DNA of 64,000 nucleotides from Pectinophora gossypiella (GCF_024362695.1 NC_065420.1:3380501-3444500); one strand, 5' to 3'; shown: positions 51,301 to 62,261, numbered from the stretch's first letter. Translations and numbers: made by a program. Notes: generated by a model not told the origin, from the sequence alone.

Positions 51301-52504
51301 CGCCATACAAGTATGAACATATAGTTCATACTTCAACTTAGCGCTCCACTCGCAAACTTTACGACGCACGGAGCTCTGCGACAGTATATTAAAAGGTCGT
51401 CTTGTGCATTTTATTATCTTGCAAGGCAAAAATCTAATAACAACTATCGATCGATCCCTCCTTATCACGGGAAAGCTAAAAACAGTATGTAAAAACAGCT
51501 AGTATCGGCTGTTTATCATGAAAATGCTTAAGTATGCGGTATCTTACGAGACGTAATGATAAAATTGCAGTCTGTCACATAAAATATACATTGCCGGCAA
51601 AGTGGCATTTGAATTGAGTGGAATATGAGAAGCTAGAAGTATCGTATTTATCTGTTTGCAGGAGTAGTAAAAGAGTGTGGGGTTGAACCGGCGACAGCGG
51701 TTCTCATACAAAATGCGCGTTAGGGCCTTTCCAATCACTTTCTTCTATTCCGTGGTAGCCTGGTTGCACGTAGAAATTAATTAATGCAGATTAAAATAAT
51801 TGTTATTTACATTTAAGAATCTTTTTTCCAACAACTAAAATTAATATTATTATAATATAATATATAATACATTCTCTTATCTCTCTTAAATATATTATTA
51901 ACTAATAATATTAATAATATTATATTCTCAGAAACATACACCCTTGATCATAATTGTTATCACCTTGTTTATATCTTGAAGGATTTTCTTTTACAAAGCT
52001 ACAAAGTTCAGGTTGATTTTGCCGTAAGTAGGTTAACTTAATTTTATTTTCAGCGTGTGTCTTGAGGCGACGTTCTTTGTTGTATGAAAGGATTGCGCAG
52101 TTGCCAAAGAATAGTATGTACTTAATGCCGCAAAAGGAATTCAAGAACATTTTCTATCAACGCAAAAGATAAAGCCTTCTATATGATAATGAAGAAGATG
52201 ATGTTTTTATTCGAGGAACTTTAATATCAACCAGTGTTTGTAAACAAGTAGTCAATTATGTTGTAGAAAAACAAAGTAAACACAAATTCGATTCATTCGT
52301 TGTCGTATCGAAACTTGAATATTGTTTTTTTTAGAACGTATCTGTTTTGTTTTTAATTAAGTAGTTATTTATTTTATTGTTATTTAAACCTGCTAATTTT
52401 ATTTAAGGGTTCAGCTGAAAATCAGCTCTTTGTTGACTTTGTGTCTTCAGAGTTTTATGCCGAGTTGATAACCCGTTTTACGTGAAATTTGTCTTATTTG
52501 TTTT
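51301..52504. other. Unassigned, with extreme AT block
   Basis: 51780-51930 is almost pure A+T. Frames of 64-81 codons have no recognisable motif. Confidence 0.4.
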
Positions 52505-52600
52505 GATATCTTCATCTCTCGTGTAGGTTGAGAGGTGGATTACCAACCTCATAAACATCTTACTTTCGGACAATCAGGTGATCAGTCTGTAATGTCTTTC
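52505..52600 (-). mobile_element. SINE-A fragments
   Basis: 'tctcgtgtaggttgagaggt' joins 'cttactttcggacaatcagg', with the central SINE-A deleted. Confidence 0.65.
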
Positions 52601-53051
52601 AAATCTTTTTTTAAATCTTTTTAGTCAGCCACCAGCGGCTGACTTTAACTATTATGTTTTTTCTGGTGAAAACCTGTAAATGGCCTTTTTGTTTCTATAT
52701 TTTTAATCTATATAGCATTGTTCTGTAAACTGTTTTTTTTTTTTTTTTTTTTGTAAAAAGTAAATATCCGAATCCATTGTTCTGAGTCTAGTCATCCCAT
52801 CTCTACTGACCTTACAGCTAGGTTGAACTTCTACATGTCTCTCGAACTAGACTGCTGTATTTTGACCCGTGGTTAAATGTGCAGTTGATATTGTTAACCT
52901 TAGATAGAGCGCTTGACTACAATGAAGGAGATGAGGGTTACTTGAATACTGATGAGTGGTTTGTATCTTAGTTTGTCTTCGATATGATAGACTACTATCC
53001 AAGATATAGATATAAATAGAATATAGATGAACTGCGTACTATTAGGTATTA
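52601..53051. other. Unassigned stretch
   Basis: A T-run lies at 52732-52752. No gene. Confidence 0.35.
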
Positions 53052-53372
53052 CCAGGGGGTTAAAAAGGCCACATCGAAGCAATTCATCTAAAAAAGCAAT
53101 AGTACTATTTGATACGGCCTCCGTGGTCCAGTGGTTGAGCGTTCTGCTCACAATCCGGAGGTCCCGGGTTCGAATCCCGGTGGGGACAAATCACAAAAAC
53201 TACTTTGTGATCCCTAGTTTGGTTAGGACATTACAGGCTGATCACCTGATTGTCCAAAAGGAAGATGGTTCGTGCTTCGGAAGGCACGTTAAGCCGTTGG
53301 TCCCGGTTACTTACTGATGTAAGTACGTAGTCGTTACGTGAGTCATGTCAGGGGCCTATGGCGGCTCAATAA

Positions 53373-54626
53373 TTCAAATTCAAATTCAAATTCAAAAATA
53401 TCTTTATTCAGTAGGTAACATAGTTACACTTTGAATCGTCAATTTTTACATAACGAACGTCTCATCCGCCTAAAACTACTGCAGCTTCTCACAACCTGTA
53501 TAGCCGGGGAAAAGAAGCTGCAAGAAAAACCTCGGCACAGGGCCCTAGACGTTCTTTTAAAAAAAAATAAAAATAAACATAAAATATTGATATACAATTG
53601 AGTAATTTAGCTGCCTAATATCAGTTCTCAGACAGTTAATCCCATGCATTCATATCTTCTAAATAATCACTAACTTTATAATAACCTTTTTTGTAAAGTT
53701 TTTGTTTAACTACTGTCTTAAAGCAGTTGAAAGGCAAATTCTGAATGTCAATGGGAATCTTATTGTAAAAACGTATACATTGCCCCTTAAAAGATTTAGT
53801 AATCTTATGTAATCGACTGACTTGTAAAGCAAGTTTATTTTTATTCCGGGTATTAACAATGTGCCGATCGCTATTTTTTGCAAATAATCCTATATGTTTT
53901 TTTACATATATTAAGTTTTCAAAGATATATTGTGATGCCAAAGTTAAAATATTAATTTCTTTAAATTTATTTCTAAGTGACATCTTGGGTCCCAATTTGT
54001 AAATCGCCCGAATGGCCCGCTTTTGCAGAACAAAAATGCTGTTCACATCTGCAGCATGACCCCACAGCAAGATGCCGTACGACATTAGACTGTGGAAGTA
54101 GGCAAAATAAACTAATCGCGCGGTTTCTACATCGGTTATTAAACGAATTTTTTTGACCGCGAATGCTGCTGAGCTGAGCCTTTTGGACAACTTATCAATA
54201 TGAGGACTCCATTGCAACTTAGCGTCCAAAGTAATTCCCAAAAATACAGCAGTATCCGTGAGGTCCAATTCCTTATTTTTTACAATAATAGAATCGAGCG
54301 GCCTACTAACATTCGATAACGTAAAATAAACATATTTTGTTTTATTTTCATTAAGTAGCAGGTTGTTTACAGTAAACCAATCCACTACCTCTGAAATGGC
54401 GTTGTTTACATCGTCAAAGGAATCTTGTCGTCTCTTTACTTTAAAAAGTAAGGAGGTATCATCTGCAAACAGCACCACTTCATGTTTTACAAGACTAGGT
54501 AGGTCGTTTATGTAAACTAGGAATAGAAATGGACCTAGAATTGAGCCCTGCGGGACGCCTATAGTGACGTTAGATCCACACGATCTGGAGCCATGCACAT
54601 CAACCCTCTGAACGCGGCCACTAAGG
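53373..54626 (-). mobile_element. LINE-1 (CR1/L2-like), 5'-truncated
   Basis: It ends in a (GAATTT)n tail at 53373-53396. The 3' untranslated region is 53397-53635, with 'gtaaaaattgacgattcaa' and 'gaataaagatatttttg'. The coding part is 53636-54626. Other 3' ends of the family: 43653-44351, 57258-57340, 58735-59045 and 59310-59420. Assignment to the CR1/L2/Daphne group rests on the tandem-repeat tail and RT sequence; the exact clade is not established. Confidence 0.85.
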
Positions 54627-54670
54627 TAATAACCCTGACACCAGGTGATGGGGTTGGTAATCCACCTCAC
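53636..54670 (-). pseudogene. LINE-1 reverse transcriptase, C-terminal two-thirds, fused to antisense SINE
   Basis: The 344-residue frame is open, but its first 14 residues (MRWITNPITWCQGY) are antisense SINE-A, so the start codon is accidental. From residue 15 it is reverse transcriptase: GVPQGSILGP at 38-47, FADD at 68-71 (catalytic motif), followed by the thumb and the C-terminal domain with LWGHAADVNSIFVLQKRAIR and an ending KVSDYLEDMNAWD. The endonuclease and the N-terminal RT blocks are missing. The part that remains has no stop or frameshift, so the insertion is young. Confidence 0.85.
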
Positions 54671-54814
54671 AACCTACACGATAGAAGACGAAGACTATTT
54701 GATATTTACTTTTATATGCGCAAATATCAAATTGCAATATTGCTTTTATAGATGAATTGTTTCGATGTGGCCTTTGTCACTACCCTGTACTACGCTCTGA
54801 ACCGAGCCTCGTGC

Positions 54815-55412
54815 CCAATAGGCTAGTTTCCAAGCAGTAAAATCAGTTACTTTTTAACATAACATAAACTGCCTATATACGTCCCACTGCTGGGCACAGG
54901 CCTCCCCTCAATCAACCGGAGGGGGTATGGAGCACACTCCACCACGCTGCTCCACTGCGGGTTGGTGGAGGTGTTTTTACGGCTACTAGCCGGGACCAAC
55001 GGCTTAACGTGCCCTCCGAAGCACGGAATCATCTTACTTTTTCGGACAATCAGGTGATTCAAGCCTGAAAAGTCCTTACCAAACAAAGGACAGTCTCACA
55101 AAGTGATTTCGACAATGTCCCCATCGGGAATCGAACCCGGACCTCCCGATCGTGAGCCTAACGCTCTAACCACTAGACCACGGAGGCTGTGTCAGTTACT
55201 TTTTACTAAACGCCAAAATACGAAATTACTATTTTGTATAAAAAAGCGAAAAAAGTACACTGTGACGTCAAAGAAAAACTTCTTTTTCTTGATTAAAATT
55301 CATAAATAAGTTGAATACACAAAATTAAATGTTTTTCGTTATTTGAAATCTATCTTTATTTAGTGATCGAAATTTTATAATTTATCTTTGACCTAGGAAA
55401 CTACCCAATTGG
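54815..55412. mobile_element. MITE-4 containing SINE-B
   Basis: The ends 'ccaataggctagtttcc' (54815-54831) and 'ggaaactacccaattgg' (55396-55412) are inverted. A SINE-B is inserted in the 'aaatcagttactttttac' part. Without it the element is about 250 bp, as at 41115-41352. Confidence 0.85.
54857..55191 (-). mobile_element. SINE-B, full length, with 14-bp target duplication
   Basis: It is flanked by 'tcagttacttttta' at 54843-54856 and 55192-55205. Tail at left ends 'taacataaactgcc'; head at right is 'aaccactagaccacggagg'. It is the clearest SINE-B insertion in the window. Confidence 0.95.
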
Positions 55413-55439
55413 CCACCCTCTCCTCGGGATTCACTCAGA

Positions 55440-55545
55440 CCTGTTGCCTTTTTTGTACCGGATCAGAGCCCTCACCACTCCCCATTTGTCCGGCCAAGTA
55501 GTTAATGCCATTTTAGGCAAATTCACAATAAGTCACTTCAAAAAG
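55440..55545 (+). mobile_element. Rep-F 3' part, diverged
   Basis: 'cccatttgtccggccaagta' and 'acaataagtcacttcaaaaa'. Confidence 0.65.
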
Positions 55546-55918
55546 TTAATGATTATGGGCGTTTGTTTCGTCTATTGTTTATTTCTCTTTATCATATTGA
55601 AGGTAGATAAAAATAGACCATATTTTATCATTTATCACGAAATTATTTAGCTTGAAAATGAATAAAACCAATATAATGTTCCAATCATAAATATTTTAAT
55701 ATTACTAATAATAATTGTATTAATACCCATATAAAACTGATTTCATCACCAAATCATAGATGGCGTTACTTTTATATTTTAATGTTACCAACACTAGAAA
55801 GTGTAAAATACTTCATATTTTCTTACAAAATTCTTCTTCAACCTTAACTACACAGTCTTCTTTTTTGGTAACATAAGGATCATTGCTGTTACACCTGAAA
55901 CAAATAAAAAAAATAATG
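55546..55918. other. Unassigned AT-rich stretch
   Basis: No supported feature. Confidence 0.4.
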
Positions 55919-56310
55919 TTAGTTTCCAACTAGTCAAATCAGTTACTTTTTTCTAAATGTCAAAAAACACGAAATTTCAAGGTGTATGAAAAAGCACACT
56001 GTGACGTCATTAAAATAAGGGATAAAATGGCAGACTTATTAGTACGTTTCTTTTTAAAATTAAAATAAATAAGTTAAAGTCATCATCATCAGCCGTACGA
56101 CGCCCACTGCTGGACAGGCCTCCACCAAGGATCTCCACGACGAAAGAAATAAGTAAAAAGAAAAAAAAAGAAAAATAAGAAAAAGAAAAATAATAAAAAA
56201 AGAAGTAAAAAAAAGAAATACTTAAGTAGAAATAAGTTACTTAAAGTTTTTCGTTAATTTTAGTTCTGTCTTTATTTAGTAATCAGAATTTCATAATTTA
56301 TCTTGAACGT
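55919..56310. mobile_element. MITE-4 copy interrupted by a LINE-4 3' end
   Basis: MITE-4 words 'caaatcagttacttttttct' and 'ttctgtctttatttagtaat' frame a reversed LINE-4 end at 56078-56145 ('catcatcatcagccgtacga') and A-rich DNA at 56150-56235. Confidence 0.65.
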
Positions 56311-56539
56311 AGTACACGGTACATTTTTTGTGGTCCTTACACCATGTCAAAACCTGTCTCAAAATAATGTCATTGGGGTGAAGGTTTCGCCAAACTGCTT
56401 CGAATTTGGAATATTTTCGCGAAAATCAATCTCATGGACCTCGATGACTGCGCACGATATTGTAAAAACTATTTCGCACCACAATAGTGCTGAATCCAGT
56501 ACACACCATGTAATTTAATTTTAAGTTATAATTGAAAAG

Positions 56540-56916
56540 GTTAGTTAAATTTGACAGCCTCCGTGGTCTGACAGCCTCCGTGGTCTAGTGGTTAGAGCGT
56601 TAGGCTCACGATCTGGAGGTCCGGGTTCGATTCCCGATGGGGACATTGTCGAAATCACTTTGTGAGACTGTCCTTTGTTTGGTAAGGACTTTTCAGGCTT
56701 GAATCACCTGATTGTCCGAAAAAGTAAGATGATTGTTTTTCGGAGCTTTTTCGGATGCTTCGGAGGGCACGTTAAGCCGTTGGTCCCGGCTATTAGCCGT
56801 AAAAACACCTCCACCAACCCGCATTGGAGCAGCGTGGTGGAGTATGCTCCTTACCCCCTCCGGTTGATTGAGGGGAGGCCTGTGCCCAGCAGTGGGACGT
56901 AAATAGGCTGTTTATT
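56540..56916 (+). mobile_element. SINE-B with 17-bp duplication at its 5' end
   Basis: 'tgacagcctccgtggtc' occurs twice in tandem (56552-56585) before the head continues 'tagtggttagagcg'. The proposed target duplication is 'taattgaaaag' (56529-56539 and 56917-56927), which would include about 15 extra bp at the 5' end. A 21-bp insertion repeats part of the core near 56734-56756. Confidence 0.8.
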
Positions 56917-56939
56917 TAATTGAAAAGTAAAGGCACCGG

Positions 56940-57235
56940 TAATCGACAGGATTAAAATTTACGGAATACACCTCAATTTTTGGCAGAAATTTTAATTACC
57001 CTCTTGAAATTTTACGCCGGCCAATAACCCGACAGAATTAACTTGACGGCATACATAAAACGGATGGCATATCAGCGAGATGCCTATTTGATGCGTTCGG
57101 ATTATTCATTAATGAACTCATTCATTTTAAAATTAAGAGCTGTCAATCACCCGTCAATTTCCTTTTCGACGTACAGGAAAATGATAGATTGAATTAAGAA
57201 TAAAATTACGAGGTGTCTGCAAGAATCAGGGCTAA
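56940..57235. mobile_element. MITE-5 copy 3
   Basis: 'ccggccaataacccgacaga', 'atcagcgagatgcctatttg' and 'attacgaggtgtctgcaaga' match copies 1 and 2. One end is missing. Confidence 0.65.
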
Positions 57236-57257
57236 TGCGAACATAATATTCCATAAT

Positions 57258-57340
57258 ATTTATTGAAGCTGCAAGATAAACCTCGGCACGGGGCCCTAGA
57301 CGTTCTTTTTTTTTAATAAACATAAAATATTGTTGTACAA
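57258..57340 (-). mobile_element. LINE-1 3' fragment
   Basis: 'gaagctgcaagataaacctc' and 'ggggccctagacgttctttt'. Confidence 0.75.
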
Positions 57341-57841
57341 AAGCTGTCGAAGCAATATATTTTAGTTTGTATTCTATCTGTCTATCCTGCTGCCGATCTG
57401 ATCAAGCTATTTTTAGCGGCGTATAGATTTTTTTCAAAAGCATAATTTTGTCAGTAATTATACTAGAAAGGTTGTAATGGCATATTATTACATGCCCCAC
57501 ATTTGGGGCATAGTCAGAAAGGTCAGATACATTATACATACATTAGCACACACGACGTGTACATAAATCAATGAGCAAGATAACACGTTTCGTGGCTGAC
57601 TTTGCTAACTGAGGTATCAGCATTTTTTAGCTAAAGTGATTTGTGTGTTATTGACAATTGTGGAAAGTGTAAATCAGTTTTTACAAATATTGCAGATACG
57701 TCGAATTCGGGACATCAGCGACAATTTGTTGATCATAGGGCTTAGGAAGTTACAAACGATTTCTATGAATTTTCTGACAGGAAATTCCACTTAATATCAA
57801 CTTAGAATCATGGTCTGAATAAATCATGGTTTGAAATCAGG
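57341..57841. other. Unassigned, possibly decayed Penelope sequence
   Basis: It precedes the Penelope end and may belong to it, but I see no motif. 57780-57838 is a MITE-2 fragment ('ttccacttaatatcaactta'). Confidence 0.35.
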
Positions 57842-58200
57842 AAACATAAAAATTTCAACAGGGAAGACGGGTTTAAATTATCGAGCAAGTGGAATCCAGT
57901 AGTAGGTGTTGTAAAAAGCTTAAAACGGCCTAATGTGGTGAAAAAACGTGAGGACACAGTGAGTGCAGTTTGTCGTAGTCAGTTTGGTGCGAGTTCAGAT
58001 GGTTCCGAACATTCCGATATCAAAAACATAAACAAGCGGCGAAGAAAGAGGGTAGACAGATATGTCTGCCCGTAGAAAATTATGGATCTACCTACTCCAC
58101 TCCAATCTCATCAGTCATTCCGTGATCATGGCACTTGCAACAGTGTCGAAATATCGGGAGTCTCATATCCCCATTTAAACGCGGTAAGAACCCGTTATTA
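57842..58200 (+). pseudogene. Penelope-like element, C-terminal end
   Basis: A frame of 77 codons ending at 58073-58075 reads KHKNFNREDGFKLSSKWNPV near its start and KRRRKRVDRYVCP at its end. 'NREDG.KLS..W.PV' is the pattern at the end of the GIY-YIG endonuclease domain of Penelope-like retroelements. The 3' sequence 'cttgcaacagtgtcgaaata' is shared with 61641-61835. The rest of the element is absent. Confidence 0.65.
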
Positions 58201-58204
58201 TGTG

Positions 58205-58255
58205 CTTTAATTATGGTCTGAATAATCCCCCCAGTATTCGTTAAGGTGTACTAAC
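58205..58255 (-). mobile_element. MITE-2 end fragment
   Basis: 'tatggtctgaataatccccc' and 'agtattcgttaaggtgtac'. Confidence 0.55.
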
Positions 58256-58290
58256 TCCCATACCTACTTGTATGGCTACCTGTATGTACT

Positions 58291-58497
58291 TGTACGAGGT
58301 TTAAGTGACATCGTAACGAATACTGAGGGGGCTGATTCAACTCATTATTCTGAGTTTATATCAAGTGGAACTTTTGATCGCAAAAGTATAGAATTAATAA
58401 TCATTTAAAAAAACTAAAAGAACATTGATACCAACTCAGAATCATGGTCTGAATCACCCATCTTAGTATTTGTTACGATGTCACTAATACCCTGTAT
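58291..58497 (+). mobile_element. MITE-2 copy
   Basis: Left 'agtgacatcgtaacgaatac', right 'gttacgatgtcactaatacc', paired inner arms 'ctcattattctgag' and 'ctcagaatcatgg'. Confidence 0.8.
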
Positions 58498-58734
58498 TTA
58501 CTGTGCGCTATCTACTAATAACCTGTCATGCAGTACATCATATCTATTTCTGGACGCAAATACCAAAAATGACAACGAGATGTCCTTTGACAAATTGTCT
58601 CTACCCTTCCCGACAGGGACATCTATTAGGAAATTTCGTTTTGTACCACAGGTGTCACGTGACGGGTATCGTGGGTCAATTTACACGGCCGCAAACAATT
58701 TCTTACCATAGAATATACAATAATACTACGTAAA
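58498..58734. other. Unassigned stretch
   Basis: Two overlapping frames of 76-77 codons have no recognisable motif. Confidence 0.35.
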
Positions 58735-59045
58735 AAAAGGTTATTATAAAGTTAGTGATTATTTAGAAGATATTATGAATGCATGGGATTAACTGTCTGA
58801 CAACTGATATTAGGCAGGTAAATTACTCAATTGTATATCAATATTTTATGTTTATTTTTATTATTTTTAAAGAACGTCTAGGGCCCTGTGCCGAGGTTTT
58901 TCTTGCAGCTTCTTTTCCCCGGCTATACAGGTTGTGAGAAGCTGCAGTAGTTTTAGGCGGATGAGACGTTCGTTATGTAAAAATTGACGATTCAAAGTGT
59001 AACTATGTTACCTACTGAATAAAGATATTTTTGAATTTAAATTTA
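58735..59045 (+). mobile_element. LINE-1 3' end
   Basis: It carries the last codons (a frame-broken version of the YKVSDYLEDMNAWD ending), then the full 3' untranslated region. In it 'gcagcttct' (58905-58913) pairs with 'agaagctgc' (58937-58945). It ends 'aagatatttttgaattta'. Confidence 0.8.
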
Positions 59046-59309
59046 TAAGAAATTAGTATTTTTAACTTTGGCGTCACAATATATCTATAAAAATTTAATA
59101 ATTATAATGTAATGTAGTCAGAGAGGGTGACCCTAGGTCTGAGTCTTACCTGGTCCAACGCCTGTCAGTGGCTGTGCAACGGGGGGGCAATGCCGCTAGT
59201 GTAATGGGTTCGTTTGGACCAGGTCAGATTCAAAGCACTTAAACGCCTAGTTGGACGTGACGAAGTTACGTATGTTTCTGATTATGCGACAAATTGTATT
59301 ATATTATTA
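59046..59309. other. Stretch with possible LINE fragment
   Basis: 59105-59245 contains 'ctggtccaacgcctgtcagt' and a G-run at 59180-59187. The frames suggest a short LINE relic (QRGNAASVMG-like) but only weakly. Confidence 0.3.
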
Positions 59310-59420
59310 TGTAAAAAAACGTTTTAGGCGGACGAGACGTTCGTTACGTAAAAAAATACGATTTAAAGTGTAACTATGTTTGTTACCTGCTGAATAAAGA
59401 TATTTTTGAATTTGAATATA
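59310..59420 (+). mobile_element. LINE-1 3' terminus
   Basis: 'taggcggacgagacgttcgt' to 'gaataaagatatttttgaat'. It abuts a SINE-A. Confidence 0.8.
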
Positions 59421-59429
59421 GAAGTGACA

Positions 59430-59670
59430 CTCTTGTGAGGTGGATTACCAACCTCATCAACCCTCGCCAAATCGCCAAATCGCCAAAGGCCCCTGACATG
59501 GCTCATGTAACAACAACTAATTTGCATTAGCTCAGCATTAGATCAGCCTGCAATGACCTAACCAAACTAGAGATCACAAAGTGATTTTCGTAATATGTCC
59601 CCACCGGGATTTGAACCCGGGACCGCCGGATCGTGAGCCGAACGCTCAAACCACTGAACCACGGAGGCCG
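59430..59670 (-). mobile_element. SINE-A with core deleted
   Basis: The tail 'tgaggtggattaccaacctc' and head 'accactgaaccacggaggcc' are present; the core hairpin is missing. 'cgccaaat' is triplicated at 59466-59485. Confidence 0.8.
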
Positions 59671-60075
59671 ATATGTGATTGACTGATACATTACAAATGT
59701 AGTCTCATCAAAAATCTGATGCTGAGGTCTTGCTGAGTTGGTCCAGTTACTACGTAGGTAGGTCAAAGTTTAACAAGTGACCTAACTAGTAATAAAACTT
59801 TAGAAGCAGTTCACTTGGTAATGGTTGCCATGAATTCTTAATGCCATTCTGTGTTCGCTGGTCTGAACACTAGTCAGTTTGTCTAAATGACCTATATAAC
59901 TTCAAATTGTTCAAATTATACCTCGTTACAAATTGCGGTCTTCAAATTGATGAAGACCTTTGGGAAAAGAGTTTGTTATAGTTTACATCAAAGTTAAGTC
60001 CTGACTACTTGTGCTTTATACTTCATTTCTTTTTTTTATTTTGAAGAGTGGTTTGTAAATTAAGAACATTCTTCA
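59671..60075. other. Unassigned stretch
   Basis: No supported feature. Confidence 0.4.
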
Positions 60076-60375
60076 TTCTTCTTCTATCGTGTGGGTTGTG
60101 AGGATTACCAACCTCATCAAACCTGGTGTTATGGTTACTATTGAGTCGCCAAAAGCCCCTGACATGACTCATGTAACGACTACGTACTTACATCAGTAAG
60201 TAGTAACCGCGACCAACGGCATAACGTGCCTTCCAAAGCACGGATCGTCTTACTTTCGGACAATCAAGTGATCAGCCTGTAAAGTCCTTAGCAAACTAGG
60301 GATCACAAATTGATTTTTGTGATATTTCCCCACCGGGATTCAAACCAATGCTCATCTACTGGACCACGGAGGCCA
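60076..60375 (-). mobile_element. SINE-A, near complete
   Basis: From 'cttcttctatcgtgtgggtt' to 'ctggaccacggaggcc'. The B box is damaged ('gggattcaaacc'). Confidence 0.85.
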
Positions 60376-60545
60376 TCAAACATTATTCTTTTAAAGAATA
60401 GTTTAATATTTGAGTGATTATTTATTATTAGTCGCCTTTCTATAAGGCGACTAAAGCTCGCGGAGGCTTGAGTACTATTTATTTATTTATCATCTTGCGA
60501 TGGATATTTGTATCTCTTACTATCCAATTGGAATATAAACGTGAA

Positions 60546-60825
60546 CTTCATCATCTCCCTAGCGTTATCGCGTTTTCACAAGGTCCGCTTACCTAACCTG
60601 AAGATTTGACAGGTCCGATTTTTTACAGAAGCGACTGCCTGTCTGACCTTCCAACCCGCGAAGGGATAACCAACCCAACACAGGTTAGGTCACGTACCTT
60701 TGAAACGCATTTCTCGGGAATGTGGTTTGCTCACGATGTTTTCCGTCACCGCTGAGCACGTGATAATCATTTATGATCCAAAAATGTCCTGGATTAGAAC
60801 CAACTGGGCTACCACAGCTCACATT
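60546..60825 (-). mobile_element. SINE-C, head truncated
   Basis: 'catcatctccctagcgttat', 'gcgactgcctgtctgacctt', ending at 'accaactgggctaccacagc'. Confidence 0.8.
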
Positions 60826-61167
60826 TCAAACCCTCTAAGGACCTACAAATTCTTATACTAATCCTACATTGCAATATTCTACCATACAACACTTTCAAGC
60901 ATACATATATGAAATACGACCCACTTGAGCAGTACTCTAGTACATCGTAAATCTTGCGATACTCCGAAGAGCTTTAATATACAAGTTTACGGCACAAACG
61001 GGATCAAGTGTGGCCAAAGCCTTTGTCGACGTCGATATTAATATGTGCATACGAATAAACATTATAAAGTAAAGGTCTTATTACAATAAATCTAGTGATG
61101 AGAATGAAGAACTTTTTAGGCTACGATCCACAAAAACAATATAAATGGCTTTGTTTCAAGTTCTGTT
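60826..61167. other. Unassigned stretch
   Basis: No supported feature. Confidence 0.4.
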
Positions 61168-61455
61168 ATCATCAGCCCATTAACGTCCCCACTGCTGGGG
61201 CACGGGCCTTCCCTATGGATGGATAGAGAGATTGGGCCTTAAACCATCACGCGGGCCCAGTGCGGATTGATGGTTATTAACGACTGCTAATGCAGCCGGG
61301 ACCAACGGCTTAACGTGCCTTCCGAAGCACGGAGGAGCTCGAGATGAAAACTTTTTTTTGTGGTCACCCATCCTATGACGGGCCTTTGTGAAAGTTGCTT
61401 AACTTCAACAATCGCAGACCGAGCACATTAACCGCTGCGCCACCGAGCTCCTCTA
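61168..61455 (-). mobile_element. SINE-D copy 3
   Basis: 'atcatcagcccattaacgtc', core 'cgtgccttccgaagcacg', head 'accgctgcgccaccgagctc'. Confidence 0.85.
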
Positions 61456-61489
61456 AAGTTTACGCGATTTTAAGTTTACGCTGTTATTA

Positions 61490-61640
61490 TAACATAACAT
61501 AACATAACAAATACTTTATTGCACAAACAGGAAAAAACAAAATACAAAACAAAAGAGAAATAGAATTAGTACAATAGGCGGCCTTATTGCTAAGTAGCAA
61601 TCTCTTCCAGGCAACCTTTAAGTATAGGAGATATTGAATA
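61490..61640 (-). mobile_element. LINE-2 3' end
   Basis: (AACAT)n tail, 'aaatactttattgcacaaac', hairpin 'attgctaagtagcaat'. Confidence 0.8.
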
Positions 61641-61835
61641 TCATAATTAAAACACATAATAACGGGTTCTTACTGCTTTTAAAGTAGACTGAGACTCCCG
61701 ATATTCCGACACTGTTGCAAGTGCCATGATCACGGGATGACTGATGAGATTGGAGTGGAGTAGGTAGATTCATAATTTTCTACAGGCAGACATATCTGTC
61801 TACCCTCTTTCTTTGCCGCTTGTTTATGCATCGAG
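61641..61835 (-). mobile_element. Penelope-like 3' end, second copy
   Basis: In reverse it matches 58033-58200: 'agggtagacagatatgtctg', 'cacttgcaacagtgtcggaa', 'taagaacccgttatt'. The coding part is limited to the last codons. Confidence 0.7.
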
Positions 61836-61910
61836 ATGGCTCTGGACTGACCTCCGAATCGTGAGCCCAACGCTCAACCGCTGGACCACAGCGGTAGTCC
61901 GAAAGAAACG
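61836..61910 (-). mobile_element. SINE-A head fragment
   Basis: 'cgaatcgtgagcccaacgct' and 'caaccgctggaccacagcgg'. Confidence 0.7.
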
Positions 61911-62261
61911 GAACGTTAAAGTGTGTGAAAGAGAGAGCGATGAATGAGCGAGACAGGAGATGGAATTGCGGAATGACGGGAAATGGCGGCCGGTTGTTTT
62001 TGAGTCGAAGATGTAAAAATTGTTTAAACTGGAAAATAGACACGTGAGCACACAAAATACAATCGTTTCCATCATGACTCGTCGCCTTATAACATTAGGC
62101 ATATACCTACAATTTTTATGGATTTATCTTGCAGTGCAACTGTTGCGCGGATTCAGTGCTGCAGCAACGCGATTAATTTTTGTCTTTTTGTTTCTTTTTT
62201 TAAGTAATGTAAATTTGTTAATGTGGCGTCCAATATAGAAATAAATTATTTCTTTCTCTCT
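61911..62261. other. Unassigned stretch
   Basis: A 72-codon plus frame (62020-62238) is hydrophobic but has no recognisable domain; not called. Confidence 0.35.

Larger units (their letters stand above)
53115..54693 (+). mobile_element. SINE-A, full length, split by LINE-1
   Basis: 53115-53372 carries head and core. 54627-54693 carries the tail 'taataaccctgacaccaggt' to 'gatagaagacgaag'. An 11-bp target duplication flanks the pair. Confidence 0.9.
53052..54787 (+). mobile_element. MITE-3 containing SINE-A containing LINE-1
   Basis: The MITE-3 arms are 53052-53114 ('ccagggggttaaaaaggcc') and 54694-54787 ('ggcctttgtcactaccctg'). SINE-A, flanked by 'actatttgata' (53104-53114 and 54694-54704), sits inside it. 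LINE-1 sits inside SINE-A. The order of arrival is therefore MITE-3, SINE-A, LINE-1. Confidence 0.9.

Noticed and set aside
61730..61790. Hammerhead ribozyme in the Penelope-like 3' end
   Set aside because: CTGATGAG is present, but I find no GAAA at the required distance and no closing stems.
62020..62238. 72-codon frame with hydrophobic segment as a small membrane protein
   Set aside because: No conservation evidence, no neighbouring signals, and composition typical of AT-rich non-coding DNA.
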